Assembly (NCBI GenBank): GCA_963776705.1
Contig: CAVZOA010000041.1
Span: 181,873 to 245,872 of the forward strand
DNA: 64,000 bases
Source: Palleronia sp963776705
GTDB lineage: Bacteria; Pseudomonadota; Alphaproteobacteria; Rhodobacterales; Rhodobacteraceae
Direction: 5' to 3'
Part shown: in pieces, positions 25,214 to 34,660 of the stretch
Layout: the number at the start of each line of letters is the position of its first letter
Numbering within the stretch: the first letter of the stretch is position 1
The notes under the pieces: model-generated
Told to the model about the DNA's origin: nothing
The model's input: the letters and a program-made list of their open reading frames with translations, nothing else
Database searches by the model: none
Program-made: the position numbers and the translations under genes

Positions 25214-26218
25214 TCAGGCCGTACTGGCCCGGTAACTGTCTCCGGTCTTGATGAGCGCCCAGACGATCCGCGCCATACGATTGGCCAGCGCGACGGCCAC
25301 CACCTTCACCGGTTTGCGCTCCAGCATCCGCCACAGCCAGTCCGTACCTGGCTTGCCGGAACGTCTTGCACTGATCTGCGCCATCGCGCCCAGGTACAGA
25401 AGTCGCCGAAGATAGCGGTTGCCCGCCTTGGAGATCCGGCCAAGTCTTTCCTTGCCGCCGCTCGAATGGGGCCGCGGGGTGAGGCCGAGCCAGGCCGCGT
25501 AATCCCGCCCCGTCCTGAAGGTCTCCACCTCCGGCGTGGTGGCGGCGAAGGCGCTCGAGGATAGCGAGCCGATCCCGGGGATCGTCGTCAGCCGCCGGGC
25601 GAGCGGATCCTCCTTCTGGGCGGCCGCGATTCGCGCGGCAACCTCCTCGATCCGGTCCCGGGTCTCGCAGAGCTGCCCGGCCAGGAGATCCAGAGCGGGT
25701 CGCGCCGCCTCCGGCGCCTCCGCGATCAGGGCGAGCAGGCGATCTGCATTATGGAGGCCGCGGGCACAGACCAGCCCGAACTCGGCCAGGTGGGCCCGGA
25801 TCGTGTTCACCAGCTGGGTCTGCTGGCGAACCAGGAAGTCCCGGGTCTTGTGGTCGACCAGTGCGCCCTGGCGCGCGGCCGACTTCACCGGGACGAAGCG
25901 CATCGTCGGGCGCGTCACCGCTTCGCAAATCGCCTCGGCGTCAGCAGCGTCCGTCTTCCCTCGCTTTACATACGGCTTCACGTAAGCCGCCGGCATGATC
26001 CGCACGTCGTGGCCCGGGGCGATCAGTTCGCGGGCCCAGAAGTGCGCACCACCGCAGGCTTCCAAGCCGACAAGGCAGGGCGGACAGGCCTCGAAGAAGG
26101 CCGGAACCTGGCCGCGCCGCAGCTTCCGGCGCAGCGCGACCGTACCGTCCTCCCGGACGCCGTGGATCTGGAAAACGCTCTTGGCAAGATCGACGCCGAT
26201 GGTGGTAATCTCGTCCAT
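25214..26218 (-). CDS. IS1111-type (IS110 family) transposase, copy 3
   Basis: 334 residues, intact, from the ATG at 26216-26218. Same motifs as copy 2 (GVDLAKSVFQIHG, KRGKTDAADAEAICEAV, TIPGIGSLSSSAFAAT). It differs from copy 2 at several residues including QVPAFFEACPPC (Leu to Pro) and RIEEVAARIAAAQ. It is probably cotranscribed with its 3' non-coding guide region. Confidence 0.94.
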   Translation of the reverse strand: MDEITTIGVDLAKSVFQIHGVREDGTVALRRKLRRGQVPAFFEACPPCLVGLEACGGAHFWARELIAPGHDVRIMPAAYVKPYVKRGKTDAADAEAICEAVTRPTMRFVPVKSAARQGALVDHKTRDFLVRQQTQLVNTIRAHLAEFGLVCARGLHNADRLLALIAEAPEAARPALDLLAGQLCETRDRIEEVAARIAAAQKEDPLARRLTTIPGIGSLSSSAFAATTPEVETFRTGRDYAAWLGLTPRPHSSGGKERLGRISKAGNRYLRRLLYLGAMAQISARRSGKPGTDWLWRMLERKPVKVVAVALANRMARIVWALIKTGDSYRASTA

Positions 26219-26296
26219 GGATGGCTCCCTCGATGGGTCTGTGACAGCACCCAATGTGGCACATTGCGATGCCGGGAGCGGGAGCCATCCACCCCA

Positions 26297-26545
26297 TCAT
26301 TGGCGATCCATTGGCTCACCTTGGCACTTCGGGCAATGCCGGTTCTTGCACGAGTTGTAGGCGACATGCTGGTGTCCGCACCTGGCGCAGGCCGCCACAT
26401 GCCCACCGAGCGCCTCCGTGCGGCAGGCCTCGATCGCCGACATGACCTTCAGCTGGGTCAGGCCCACATGACCGGCATGGGCCCGCCGCCACGCGGGACC
26501 GTGCTCACGGAAGATGTCGGCGAGCTCCAGCCTCGGCCGGGACAC
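26297..26545 (-). pseudogene. IS91-family (Y2) transposase, N-terminal part, copy 3
   Basis: Identical in translation to 15483-15731: zinc-binding CARCGHQHVAYNSCKNRHCP and KCQG, then readthrough into the IS1111-type left end and stop. GTG start at 26545. The gene is split by the insertion. Confidence 0.85.
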
Positions 26546-26670
26546 CCCGGCGCCCCGTCACTCCAGACTTCGCTTCACGGTCTGATCCTGGAGCTTCGCC
26601 AGCATCTCGTAGGGGCTGACCGTGTCGCGGATCATCTTGGTGGCGACATGCGTGTACTGCGCCGTGGTCG

Positions 26671-27447
26671 TCAGCTCGGGCCGTGGCCGAGCAGGACCTG
26701 GATCACCCGGACATCCGTGTTCGCCTCGAGCAGATGCGTGGCGAAGCTGTGGCGGAGCGTATGCAGCGTGGCCGGCTTGGCGATCCCCGCCATGTTCTTC
26801 GCCGAGGTGAACGCCCGGTTCAGCTGCCGCGGCGAGATCGGGTTGATCCTCGGCTTGCCGGGAAAGAGCCAGCCTTCGGGGTGGGCCTCGCGCCACCAGT
26901 TGCGCAACAACTCCAGCAGCCCCGGCGACAGCATGACCTTGCGGTCCTTGCCCCCCTTGCCCTGCTCGACATGGATCAGCATCCGGTCGCTGTCGATGTC
27001 GCCGATCTTGAGGTTGCAGACCTCGGCGGCCCTGAGGCCCGCGCCATATGAAATGCTGAGCGCGGCGCGGTACTTCAGCCCGGGTCCCGGCGCGGCCATC
27101 AGCAGGTCGGAGACTTCCTCGACGCTGAACACCACGGGCAGCTTCCGCGGCTCGGTGCGGAACTGCATGTACCGCTTCATCTCCTCGCGGCCGCAGGTCA
27201 TGCCGAAGAAGAACCTCAGCGCCACGATCCGCATGTTGAACGTCGATGGCGTGACACCGGTATCGGTCATGTGAAGCTGGTAGGCGCGCAGGTCGTCCGG
27301 CGTGGCCGTGTCCGGCGAGCGACCGAGAAACGACGCGAAATCCTTCAGCGCCCGGATATGGGCCTTCTGCGCCTTCTCGCCCATCCCGCGGATACGCATG
27401 TCCTCGATCATCCGCGCCCGCAGCGGCGAAATCCTCTCCTCCGTCAT
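26671..27447 (-). CDS. IS91-associated tyrosine recombinase, copy 3 (frameshift near the end)
   Basis: Same 258-residue frame as copy 2, with Arg in GLRAAEVCNL and HTLRHSFATHLLE. The same two-base disruption at GGCCACGGCCCGAGC removes the tyrosine-containing tail, which continues in another frame to 26558. Its presence next to a Y2 transposase shows the IS91 subtype that carries an extra integrase gene. Confidence 0.85.
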   Translation of the reverse strand: MTEERISPLRARMIEDMRIRGMGEKAQKAHIRALKDFASFLGRSPDTATPDDLRAYQLHMTDTGVTPSTFNMRIVALRFFFGMTCGREEMKRYMQFRTEPRKLPVVFSVEEVSDLLMAAPGPGLKYRAALSISYGAGLRAAEVCNLKIGDIDSDRMLIHVEQGKGGKDRKVMLSPGLLELLRNWWREAHPEGWLFPGKPRINPISPRQLNRAFTSAKNMAGIAKPATLHTLRHSFATHLLEANTDVRVIQVLLGHGPS

Positions 27448-27580
27448 GGAACCCTCCTGTCTGTCGATTGAGAGATCCCAATCGTCAGCCAGGCGCGCCC
27501 ATTCCCGAATGCGCGGAGATCAGATCAGTGCCCGACACCCGCCAAGAGCGCCAATGCCGCGGAGCGGCTTCGTCCTTGGG

Positions 27581-27851
27581 CGCCGGTTTTCCTTTCCGGC
27601 GGAGAAGGCCAGTCGATCCGGCCGCCCACGTCGCGGCGAGAATACCGGGCGGCGCGACGCCGATCCCGCGCACGTCTTGCTGGCGCGTCCTTGGGATGCG
27701 CCGCCCAACCGGCTTCTTCCCGGGCGCGGTGAGGCGCTGTCCACTCCGGGCAGGCGCGCGATCCGGCTCCCTGATTTGGCCGTGACGGCGAGCGGGTTGC
27801 GTGGCATGGTCTTCATTCGCCGGGCATGGTTTCAGCGCTCACGGGGAGGCG
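27581..27851. other. Gap between IS91 copy 3 and the CheB/CheR kinase
   Basis: About 270 bases. No convincing gene is seen. It presumably carries the promoter of the downstream kinase gene; the final 20 bases include ACGGGGAGGCG, a good ribosome-binding site for the ATG at 27852. An in-frame upstream start at 27801 exists but lacks such a site. Confidence 0.4.
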
Positions 27852-30800
27852 ATGGGTAGCAAGGACGATTTTCCGATCGTGGGGATCGGCGCCTCGGCCG
27901 GGGGGCTCGAGGCCTACAAGCGCGTTCTGGAGAAACTCCCCACCAATTCCGGGGCGGCCTTCATCCTGATCCAGCATCTCGACCCGAACCACGAGAGCAT
28001 GATGGCCGACCTTCTGGCGCGGCATACGGCGATGCCTGTCCGCCAGGCGGAGAACGACATGGCGCTCGCGCCCGACACGCTCTTCGTGATTCCGCCGGGC
28101 AAGTTCATCCGGTTGACGGATCACGGCCTGTTCCTCGACGAGCCGGTGCAGGAGAAGGGCGTGCGTCTCTCCATCGATTACTTCTTCCGCAGCCTGGCCG
28201 AGGTCAGGTGCGAGAAGTCCATCGGAATCATCCTGTCGGGCACCGGCACGGACGGAACGCTCGGTCTTCGAGAGATCAAGGCCGCCGGTGGCATGGTCAT
28301 GGTGCAGACCCCGGAGGAGGCCGAGTATGACGGGATGCCGAGATCGGCGATCGCCACCGGGCTCGTCGATTTCGTCTCGCCCGCCGCCGAGATCGGCGAG
28401 CGGTTGGTGACGTTCCTCGCCCACCCCTATCTCGACCGCGGCGAGACCGGGCTGTCGGAGACTGCACCCGACTCGTTCCTCTCCGTCCTGAGCATCCTGC
28501 GCGACCAGACGGATTACGATTTCCACAGCTACAAGAGAGCCACCGTGGAGCGGCAAATCGAGCGACGGATGGGGATCCGGCAGAGCGACACGCTCGAGGA
28601 TTACCTGTCGCTGCTGCGGAGATCGCCGGAGGAAGTGAACCTGCTCTTCCGCGATCTGCTGATCGGGGTGACGCGCTTCTTCCGGGAGCGCGAGGTCTGG
28701 CAGGCCTTCGCCACCAAAGTGATCGATCCGCTCGTTCACCGGAAGCCCAGGAACGGCATCATCCGCGCCTGGGTGCCCGGCTGCGCGACCGGGGAGGAAG
28801 CCTACACGCTCGCGATGGCGATCTTCGACCGGATCGACCGGCAGGGGAAGCAGATCGATGTCCAGATCTTCGCCACGGATCTCAACGACCGCGCCATCGA
28901 GACCGCGCGGAGCGGTCGCTACTCGTCGGTCGTCGCCGGCGATATTCCGGAGACCTTCCGCCGCAAGTTCATGATCGAGGAGGACGGTGCGCTGCGCGTC
29001 AACAAGCGGCTGCGCGAGACCGTCGTCTTCGCGACGCAGAACGTCATCTCCGACCCGCCCTTCTCGAATCTCGACGTCATCACCTGCCGCAACCTGATGA
29101 TCTATCTCGAAACGGACGTGCAGAAGCGGATGATCGAGATGTTCCATTTCGCCCTGACGGAGGACGGGCATCTGCTCCTCGGCAATTCCGAGAATGCCAA
29201 GCGTCCCGGTCGGCTGTTCGAGGCCGTGGATAACACCCACCGCATCTACCGCCGCGCCGACGTGGCGCGCGCGCCGGCGGGTAGCTTCCCGATCGTGCCG
29301 GCGGGGTCGTCGAACCGGCCGGCGATGCGCGCCGAGCCCCCCGGTCCGCCGGCGGGTTCGCCGATCGACGCGGCGCGGCGGCGCATGCTCGAGCGCTTCG
29401 CGCCCGCGACGGTCCTGGTGGATGACAGGTTCGAGGCGCAATATTATCACGGCCCGGTGCGGGAGTATCTCGACTTTCCCGCCGGCGCACCGACGCAGGA
29501 CCTCTTCGAGATGGCTCTCGACGGGATCAAGGGCAAGCTTCGTACCGTCCTCCACAGCATTGCCAACGACAGGCGCGCGGCCGAGATCGAGGCGCATCGG
29601 GTGCTCCGGAACGGCTCGGAGGTCTCCATCCGGATCTCCTGCGAGCGGATCGCCGCCTCCGGGAGGCGCGAGCCGATGTACCTCGTCCATTTCGAGGACA
29701 TCTCCAGTCCGGAGGATGCGGACGAGGCGCGCCGGGCCCGGGAGGCGTCCCGCGCCGCCGCGTCGGTGAAGGAGCAGAGCCATGTGGCGGCGCTGGAATA
29801 CGAACTCCAGTCGACCCGCGAGGATCTGCAATCCACCATCGAGGAGATGGAGACGGCGAACGAGGAGCTGAAGGCCTCGAACGAAGAGGTCATGAGCATG
29901 AACGAGGAGCTCCAGTCCACGAACGAGGAGCTCGAGACCTCGCGGGAGGAACTGCAATCGCTCAACGAAGAGCTCTCCACCGTGAACGACCAGCTCGAGG
30001 ACAAGGTCGAGGAGGTCGAGGCGGCCAACAACGACCTGCACAACCTTCTGACGTCAACCAATATCGCGGTGATCTTCCTCGATACCGACCTCGTGATCCG
30101 CCGCTTCACGCCCGCGATCAAGGAGATCATGCGGATCATCGACGGCGACGCGGGCCGCCCGGTGGAAGACATCGCGCTGCGGGTGAAGGACGGTACGCTG
30201 CTCGAGGACGCGCGGCTGTGCCTCCGCGATCTCCGCGAGATCGATGCGGAGGTCGCGACGGATGAGGGTCGCCACCTGATCCGGCGGGTCCGTCCCTATC
30301 GCACGAGCGAGAACCGCATCGACGGGGTTGTCGTCACCTTCACCGACGTCACCAGGCTCAGGCAGGCAACCGAGAACGCCAAGATCCGCGAGGCCCAGCA
30401 GGGCGCGGTCGCCGAACTCGGGCGGCTCGCTCTCGAGGAGAGCGATTTCGACGAGTTGTTCCAGCGGGCGGTCGAAGAGGTCTCGCGACATCTCGACGTG
30501 CGGTTTGTCAAGATCCTCGAGCGCGAGCCCGGCGGCAGGACCCTGCTCTTGCGCAGCGGGGTCGGCTGGAAGGAGGGGCTGGTCGGGACCGCGCGGGTCG
30601 GGACCGGCGCCGAATCCCAAGCCGGCTACACCCTGCTCCGGGCGCAGCCGGTGGTCGTCGAGGACTTCGCGGAGGAGAGGCGGTTCATCGCTCCTCCCCT
30701 GCTCAAGGATCACGACATCCGGTGCGGCGCCAGCGTGACGATCGGCCCCGTCGCCGATCCCTGGGGGGTTCTCGGCGCGCACGAGAGCGAGACGGGCCGG

Positions 30801-32234
30801 TGCGGCTTCGACCTCGACGACGTGAACTTCCTCTACAGCGTCTCCAACGTCCTCTGGCTCTCGATCGTCCGCGCGGCCGAGCGCAAGCGCGTGGCGGACG
30901 AGGCGCGCCGACTCGGGCAGCTCACCGACGCGCTTCCCGTCGAAGTCTCGATCATCGATGCCGATCTGCGCTACGAGCTTCTGAACGAGGCCCATGCGGT
31001 CTACGGCGTCGATCCGTCGGAAAAGATCGGCGCCCCGGTGCGGGAGGTGATCGGCCCGGAAGCGGCGCGCATGCTGGAGGCGCCGTTCGACGCCGTCCTC
31101 TCCGGCGAGACGCGGTCCATGGAGCTGCCCGCGACGATGCCGCAGGGCGACGAGACCCGGCACCTCATGGTCAACCTCGTGCCGCGTCGGGACGATGCGG
31201 GGAAAGTGACCGGGGTGATCTCGGCGGCGATGGACATCACCGAACGCCGCCAACTCGAGCAGGAGCTCGAACGGTCGAACCGGCTCTATCAGACGATCGG
31301 GGAGGCGATCCCCTTCGGCGTCTGGATCGCCGACGGAGGGGGCGAGCTGACCTATGTCAGCCGGAGCTTCCTCGAGCTCGCCGGGATGAGCCTGGAGGAA
31401 ATGCAGGGCCGGGGCTGGGTCCGGGCTCTGCCTCCCGAGACGCGCGACGAGGCGCTCGCCGCCTGGCTCGAATGCTGCCGCACCGGCGCGGACTGGCAGG
31501 CCGAGCACGAAATCCTGTCGCCCGACGGCGAGAAGGCCCACGTGCTGGCCATCGGACGGGCGGTCAGGGCCGCCGATGGCGGGATCGAGAGCTGGGTCGG
31601 TCTCAATATCGACATCACCCGGCGCAAGCAGGAGGAGCAGCGGCTCGAGGTCGTGTCCGCCGAACTGGATCACCGGGTGAAGAACATCCTGGCGACCGTG
31701 AGCACCATCGCGCGCCTGACAGGACGCTCCGCCAGGTCGCTGGATGAGTATCGGGCGGGACTCGAGGCGCGGCTCCAGGCTCTCGCGGTTGCGCACCAGG
31801 CGCTCGCCGAGGAAAGCTGGAGCGGCATGGTGCTCCGGGAACTCCTCGAACTCGAGCTGGACGCCTACCGGGGCGGCGGCGCCATCGAACTCAATGGCCC
31901 GTGCGCGAAGCTGCAACCTCGGGCGGCGCAGACGCTGATCCTTGCCTTTCACGAATTGACAACGAATGCTGCGAAATATGGGGCGCTCTCGCGCGATCGG
32001 GGCCGGGTCCGGGTGGACTGGGACGTCGCGTCGAGAAACGGATCCGGAAGGACCCTGCGCATCAAGTGGCGAGAAAGCGGCGTTCCGGCGTCGCAAGCCG
32101 AGCGACATACGGGGTTCGGCACGACCGTACTGACCCGGGTCGTGCCGTCCCAGCTCGAGGCGACGGCGGAGCTGCGTTTCGGGCCGGACGGACTGGAATA
32201 CGACCTGTTCCTGCCCGAGGAGGCGCTGGCATGA
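27852..32234 (+). CDS. CheB-CheR-PAS-GAF-HWE hybrid sensor histidine kinase
   Basis: Very large cytoplasmic signalling protein of 1460 residues. Domains in order: CheB methylesterase (residues about 8-185, IVGIGASAGGLEAYKRVLEK and ILSGTGTDGTLGL), CheR methyltransferase (about 210-475, VPGCATGEEAYTLAMAIFD, DLIGVTRFFRE-like region, NVISDPPFSNLDVITCRNLM), a glutamate-rich coiled coil (about 640-735, repeats of NEELxS/TNEEL), a PAS domain, a GAF domain (about 860-1000), two more PAS domains and a C-terminal HWE kinase (ELDHRVKNILATVSTIARLT, FHELTTNAAKYGAL). Such proteins link methyl-type signalling with phosphotransfer. The stop overlaps the receiver gene start (ATGA). Confidence 0.93.
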   Translation: MGSKDDFPIVGIGASAGGLEAYKRVLEKLPTNSGAAFILIQHLDPNHESMMADLLARHTAMPVRQAENDMALAPDTLFVIPPGKFIRLTDHGLFLDEPVQEKGVRLSIDYFFRSLAEVRCEKSIGIILSGTGTDGTLGLREIKAAGGMVMVQTPEEAEYDGMPRSAIATGLVDFVSPAAEIGERLVTFLAHPYLDRGETGLSETAPDSFLSVLSILRDQTDYDFHSYKRATVERQIERRMGIRQSDTLEDYLSLLRRSPEEVNLLFRDLLIGVTRFFREREVWQAFATKVIDPLVHRKPRNGIIRAWVPGCATGEEAYTLAMAIFDRIDRQGKQIDVQIFATDLNDRAIETARSGRYSSVVAGDIPETFRRKFMIEEDGALRVNKRLRETVVFATQNVISDPPFSNLDVITCRNLMIYLETDVQKRMIEMFHFALTEDGHLLLGNSENAKRPGRLFEAVDNTHRIYRRADVARAPAGSFPIVPAGSSNRPAMRAEPPGPPAGSPIDAARRRMLERFAPATVLVDDRFEAQYYHGPVREYLDFPAGAPTQDLFEMALDGIKGKLRTVLHSIANDRRAAEIEAHRVLRNGSEVSIRISCERIAASGRREPMYLVHFEDISSPEDADEARRAREASRAAASVKEQSHVAALEYELQSTREDLQSTIEEMETANEELKASNEEVMSMNEELQSTNEELETSREELQSLNEELSTVNDQLEDKVEEVEAANNDLHNLLTSTNIAVIFLDTDLVIRRFTPAIKEIMRIIDGDAGRPVEDIALRVKDGTLLEDARLCLRDLREIDAEVATDEGRHLIRRVRPYRTSENRIDGVVVTFTDVTRLRQATENAKIREAQQGAVAELGRLALEESDFDELFQRAVEEVSRHLDVRFVKILEREPGGRTLLLRSGVGWKEGLVGTARVGTGAESQAGYTLLRAQPVVVEDFAEERRFIAPPLLKDHDIRCGASVTIGPVADPWGVLGAHESETGRCGFDLDDVNFLYSVSNVLWLSIVRAAERKRVADEARRLGQLTDALPVEVSIIDADLRYELLNEAHAVYGVDPSEKIGAPVREVIGPEAARMLEAPFDAVLSGETRSMELPATMPQGDETRHLMVNLVPRRDDAGKVTGVISAAMDITERRQLEQELERSNRLYQTIGEAIPFGVWIADGGGELTYVSRSFLELAGMSLEEMQGRGWVRALPPETRDEALAAWLECCRTGADWQAEHEILSPDGEKAHVLAIGRAVRAADGGIESWVGLNIDITRRKQEEQRLEVVSAELDHRVKNILATVSTIARLTGRSARSLDEYRAGLEARLQALAVAHQALAEESWSGMVLRELLELELDAYRGGGAIELNGPCAKLQPRAAQTLILAFHELTTNAAKYGALSRDRGRVRVDWDVASRNGSGRTLRIKWRESGVPASQAERHTGFGTTVLTRVVPSQLEATAELRFGPDGLEYDLFLPEEALA

Positions 32235-32605
32235 CGACGCAGGACACGCCCGGACCCAAGACGGTCCTCGTTCTGGAGGACGACGTCCTGCTGGCGCTGG
32301 ATCTCGCGCTTCTGGTGGAGGAATCCGGCGCGCGCGTGCTCGGCCCGTTTCACAGGGCCGAGGATGCCCGGGCCTCGGTGGATGCGGAACTGCCCGACCT
32401 TGCCGTGCTCGACTTCAATCTCGGCAACCACACCAGTCAGGACTTCGCCGGCTTCCTGGCGGAAAGCGGTGTGCCCTTCGCCTTCCTGACCGGGCATTCG
32501 GCCCAGTATCTGGGCGATGCCATGAAATCCGCCGAGATCCTCGAGAAGCCGATCTCGCCCGGGAAGCTGACCGATTTCCTGAGGCGGGGGGGCAGATCGG
32601 ACTGA
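32231..32605 (+). CDS. Single-domain response regulator receiver
   Basis: 124-residue CheY-like receiver. VLVLEDDVLLALDLALLVEE holds the acidic pair, LPDLAVLDFNLGNHTSQDF the phosphorylatable Asp, PFAFLTGHSAQYL the Thr, and EILEKPISPGKL the conserved Lys-Pro. No output domain. ATG overlaps the kinase stop by four bases, so it is almost certainly the direct phospho-acceptor of the HWE kinase. Similar receivers follow HWE kinases in many alphaproteobacteria. Confidence 0.93.
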   Translation: MTTQDTPGPKTVLVLEDDVLLALDLALLVEESGARVLGPFHRAEDARASVDAELPDLAVLDFNLGNHTSQDFAGFLAESGVPFAFLTGHSAQYLGDAMKSAEILEKPISPGKLTDFLRRGGRSD

Positions 32606-32800
32606 CCTCGAGCGCCCTGCCCCCCCGATCGGCGTCGACGCTGCGGAGCGCATCTGGCCGGACGGTATCGCCGCCGGGAGGTCCGGGCCGCGGGCAAGGG
32701 TCTGGACAGACCTGCCCCCGGACGGGCGCCCGGTCCCGGCAGGGTGGTTCCCTTTCGGCCCGGAGGGCTTATGTTCGCGGGCGACGCCCGAGAGGCCCGC

Positions 32801-34660
32801 ATGTTCCGGTATTTCGAGAATCTGGTGGATCCTTATGCCCCGCATGAGGTGACCGACGCGCCGCCGCGTCGGCTGTGGCCTTTCATCCGATCCTATTCCG
32901 GCCCGTTCCGCGCCGTCTTCGCGCTGGCCGCGCTCAGCTCGATCCTGGTGGCGGCGGTGGAGATCTGGCTCTTGGGCTACATGGGCCGGCTCGTCGACCT
33001 GCTCTCGGCGACCGGGCGCGAGGCGCTGTGGCGCGCGCACGGCCTGGAATTGCTGGGGGTGGCGCTGGCGATCCTTCTTCTGCGTCCCGCCCTGCAGGCG
33101 GTGAACGTCCTGATCCTGAACAACGCGATCATGCCCAATTACGGCACCGTCTTCCGCTGGCGGGCGCACAGTCACGTCATGCGGCAATCGGTGGGTTGGT
33201 TCGAGGACGATTTCGCCGGCCGCATCGCCAATCGCATCATGCAGACCCCGCCTGCAGCGGGAGAGGCGGTGTTCCAGATCTTCGACGCCCTCACTTTCGC
33301 CGTCGCCTACGTGGCGGGCGCGGCGATCCTGCTGTCTGACGCCCATCCCGGTCTCGCCGTTCCGCTGGCGATCTGGGCGGCGCTCTACGCGCTCCTGGTG
33401 CGCTGGGTCGTCAGGCGGATCGGCCCGGCGAGCCAGGCGGCGTCCGACGCGCGCAGCCAGGTGACCGGCCGGGTGGTGGACAGCTACACCAACATCCATT
33501 CGGTGAAGCTCTTCGCCCATCACGACCGGGAGCTGGAATACGGGCGCGAGGCGATCGAGCACGCCCGGGCGACGTTCCAGCGCGAGATGCGGCTCTACAC
33601 GCTGATGGACGTGTCGCTCGTCGCGCTGAACGGTGCGCTGATCGTGGGTCTCGTCGGCTCGGCGGTCTGGCTCTGGGCCGGGGCCGCGGCGAGCGTGGGC
33701 GTCGTGGCGACCGCCACGGGCCTGGCGCTGCGGCTGAACGGCATGACCGGCTGGATCATGTGGGCGGTCAGCTCCTTCTTCCGCAACCTGGGCGTCGTCG
33801 CCGAGGGAATGGAGACGATCGCCCAGCCCATCGCCCTGACCGACAGGCCGGGTGCCGGAGCGCTCGATCTCGTCCGCGGAGAGGTCGCCTTCGACGCGGT
33901 CTCGCACCATTACGGGCGGGGGCGGGGCGGTCTCGATGCGGTGTCGCTCAGGGTGGCCCCCGGCGAGAAGGTCGGGCTCGTGGGCCGGTCCGGGGCGGGC
34001 AAGTCGACATTGGTGAAGCTCCTGCTGCGGTTCTACGATGCGGAATCGGGCCGCGTCCTGATCGACGGGCAGGACGTGTCCGAGGTGACGCAGGAGAGCC
34101 TGCGGCGGCAGATCGGCATGGTGGGGCAGGAGGCCACGCTCCTGCATCGCTCGGTCCGGGAGAACATCCTCTACGGCCGGCCGGAGGCGAGCGAGGAAGA
34201 GATGGTCGAGGCCGCGCGGCGGGCCGAGGCGCACGACTTCATCCCCGAGCTCGAGGATTCCGCCGGCCGGCGCGGCTACGACGCCCATGTGGGCGAGCGC
34301 GGCGTGAAGCTCTCCGGAGGACAGCGGCAGCGGATCGCGCTGGCGCGGGCGGTCCTGAAGGAGGCGCCGATCCTCGTGCTGGACGAGGCCACCTCGGCGC
34401 TCGATTCCGAGGTGGAGGCCGCGATCCAGGAGACGCTGTACGGGGTGATGGAGGGCAAGACGGTGATCGCCATCGCGCACCGGCTGTCGACCATCGCGCG
34501 GATGGACCGGATCGTGGTGCTCGATGCCGGGCGCGTGGTGGAGGAAGGCGCGCATGCGGACCTGATCGCGCGGGGCGACCTCTATGCCCGGCTCTGGGCA
34601 CGCCAATCGGGTGGATTTCTCGATCTCGCGGCCGAGCCCCGCACGGAGGCGGCGGAATGA
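32801..34660 (+). CDS. ABC exporter, fused permease and ATPase (first of a pair)
   Basis: 619-residue half-transporter of the inner membrane. The six-helix permease domain is about residues 30-320; the ATPase follows with Walker A GRSGAGKSTLVKLL, Q-loop GMVGQEATLL, signature LSGGQRQRIALARAV and Walker B ILVLDEATSALDSE. The start MFRYFENLVDPYAPHEVTDA matches related proteins; another in-frame ATG at 32771, with a GGAGGG site, is possible and would add ten residues. The stop overlaps the next exporter gene (ATGA), so both probably form a heterodimer. Substrate unknown. Confidence 0.92.
   Translation: MFRYFENLVDPYAPHEVTDAPPRRLWPFIRSYSGPFRAVFALAALSSILVAAVEIWLLGYMGRLVDLLSATGREALWRAHGLELLGVALAILLLRPALQAVNVLILNNAIMPNYGTVFRWRAHSHVMRQSVGWFEDDFAGRIANRIMQTPPAAGEAVFQIFDALTFAVAYVAGAAILLSDAHPGLAVPLAIWAALYALLVRWVVRRIGPASQAASDARSQVTGRVVDSYTNIHSVKLFAHHDRELEYGREAIEHARATFQREMRLYTLMDVSLVALNGALIVGLVGSAVWLWAGAAASVGVVATATGLALRLNGMTGWIMWAVSSFFRNLGVVAEGMETIAQPIALTDRPGAGALDLVRGEVAFDAVSHHYGRGRGGLDAVSLRVAPGEKVGLVGRSGAGKSTLVKLLLRFYDAESGRVLIDGQDVSEVTQESLRRQIGMVGQEATLLHRSVRENILYGRPEASEEEMVEAARRAEAHDFIPELEDSAGRRGYDAHVGERGVKLSGGQRQRIALARAVLKEAPILVLDEATSALDSEVEAAIQETLYGVMEGKTVIAIAHRLSTIARMDRIVVLDAGRVVEEGAHADLIARGDLYARLWARQSGGFLDLAAEPRTEAAE

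Larger units (their letters stand above)
24929..26318 (-). mobile_element. IS1111-type element, copy 3 (complete)
   Basis: 1390 bases between CCTTGG (target left, minus strand CCAAGG) at 26319 and CCGCG (target right) at 24928. Inverted repeats of 15 bases lie at 26278-26292 (left) and 24954-24968 (right). Intact transposase plus intact 3' non-coding end make it a candidate active element. The left junction dinucleotide is TG and the right one CG on the element's strand. Confidence 0.82.
23615..27580 (-). mobile_element. IS91-family element copy 3 with an IS1111 insertion
   Basis: Most complete copy, in the opposite orientation to copies 1 and 2. From its left end at 27580 (CCCAAGGACG on the minus strand) the order is tyrosine recombinase, Y2 transposase N-terminal part, IS1111-type element, Y2 transposase 3' part and the IS91 terminus at 23615. 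Nothing is inserted at the IS1111 left end here, which allows the IS110-B insertion in copy 2 to be mapped to the base. Confidence 0.85.

Noticed and set aside
31949..34606. Long antisense open frame opposite the ABC exporter and kinase genes
   Set aside because: Composition is Arg/Pro/His/Asp-rich with no family features; it mirrors the codon bias of the GC-rich gene on the other strand.
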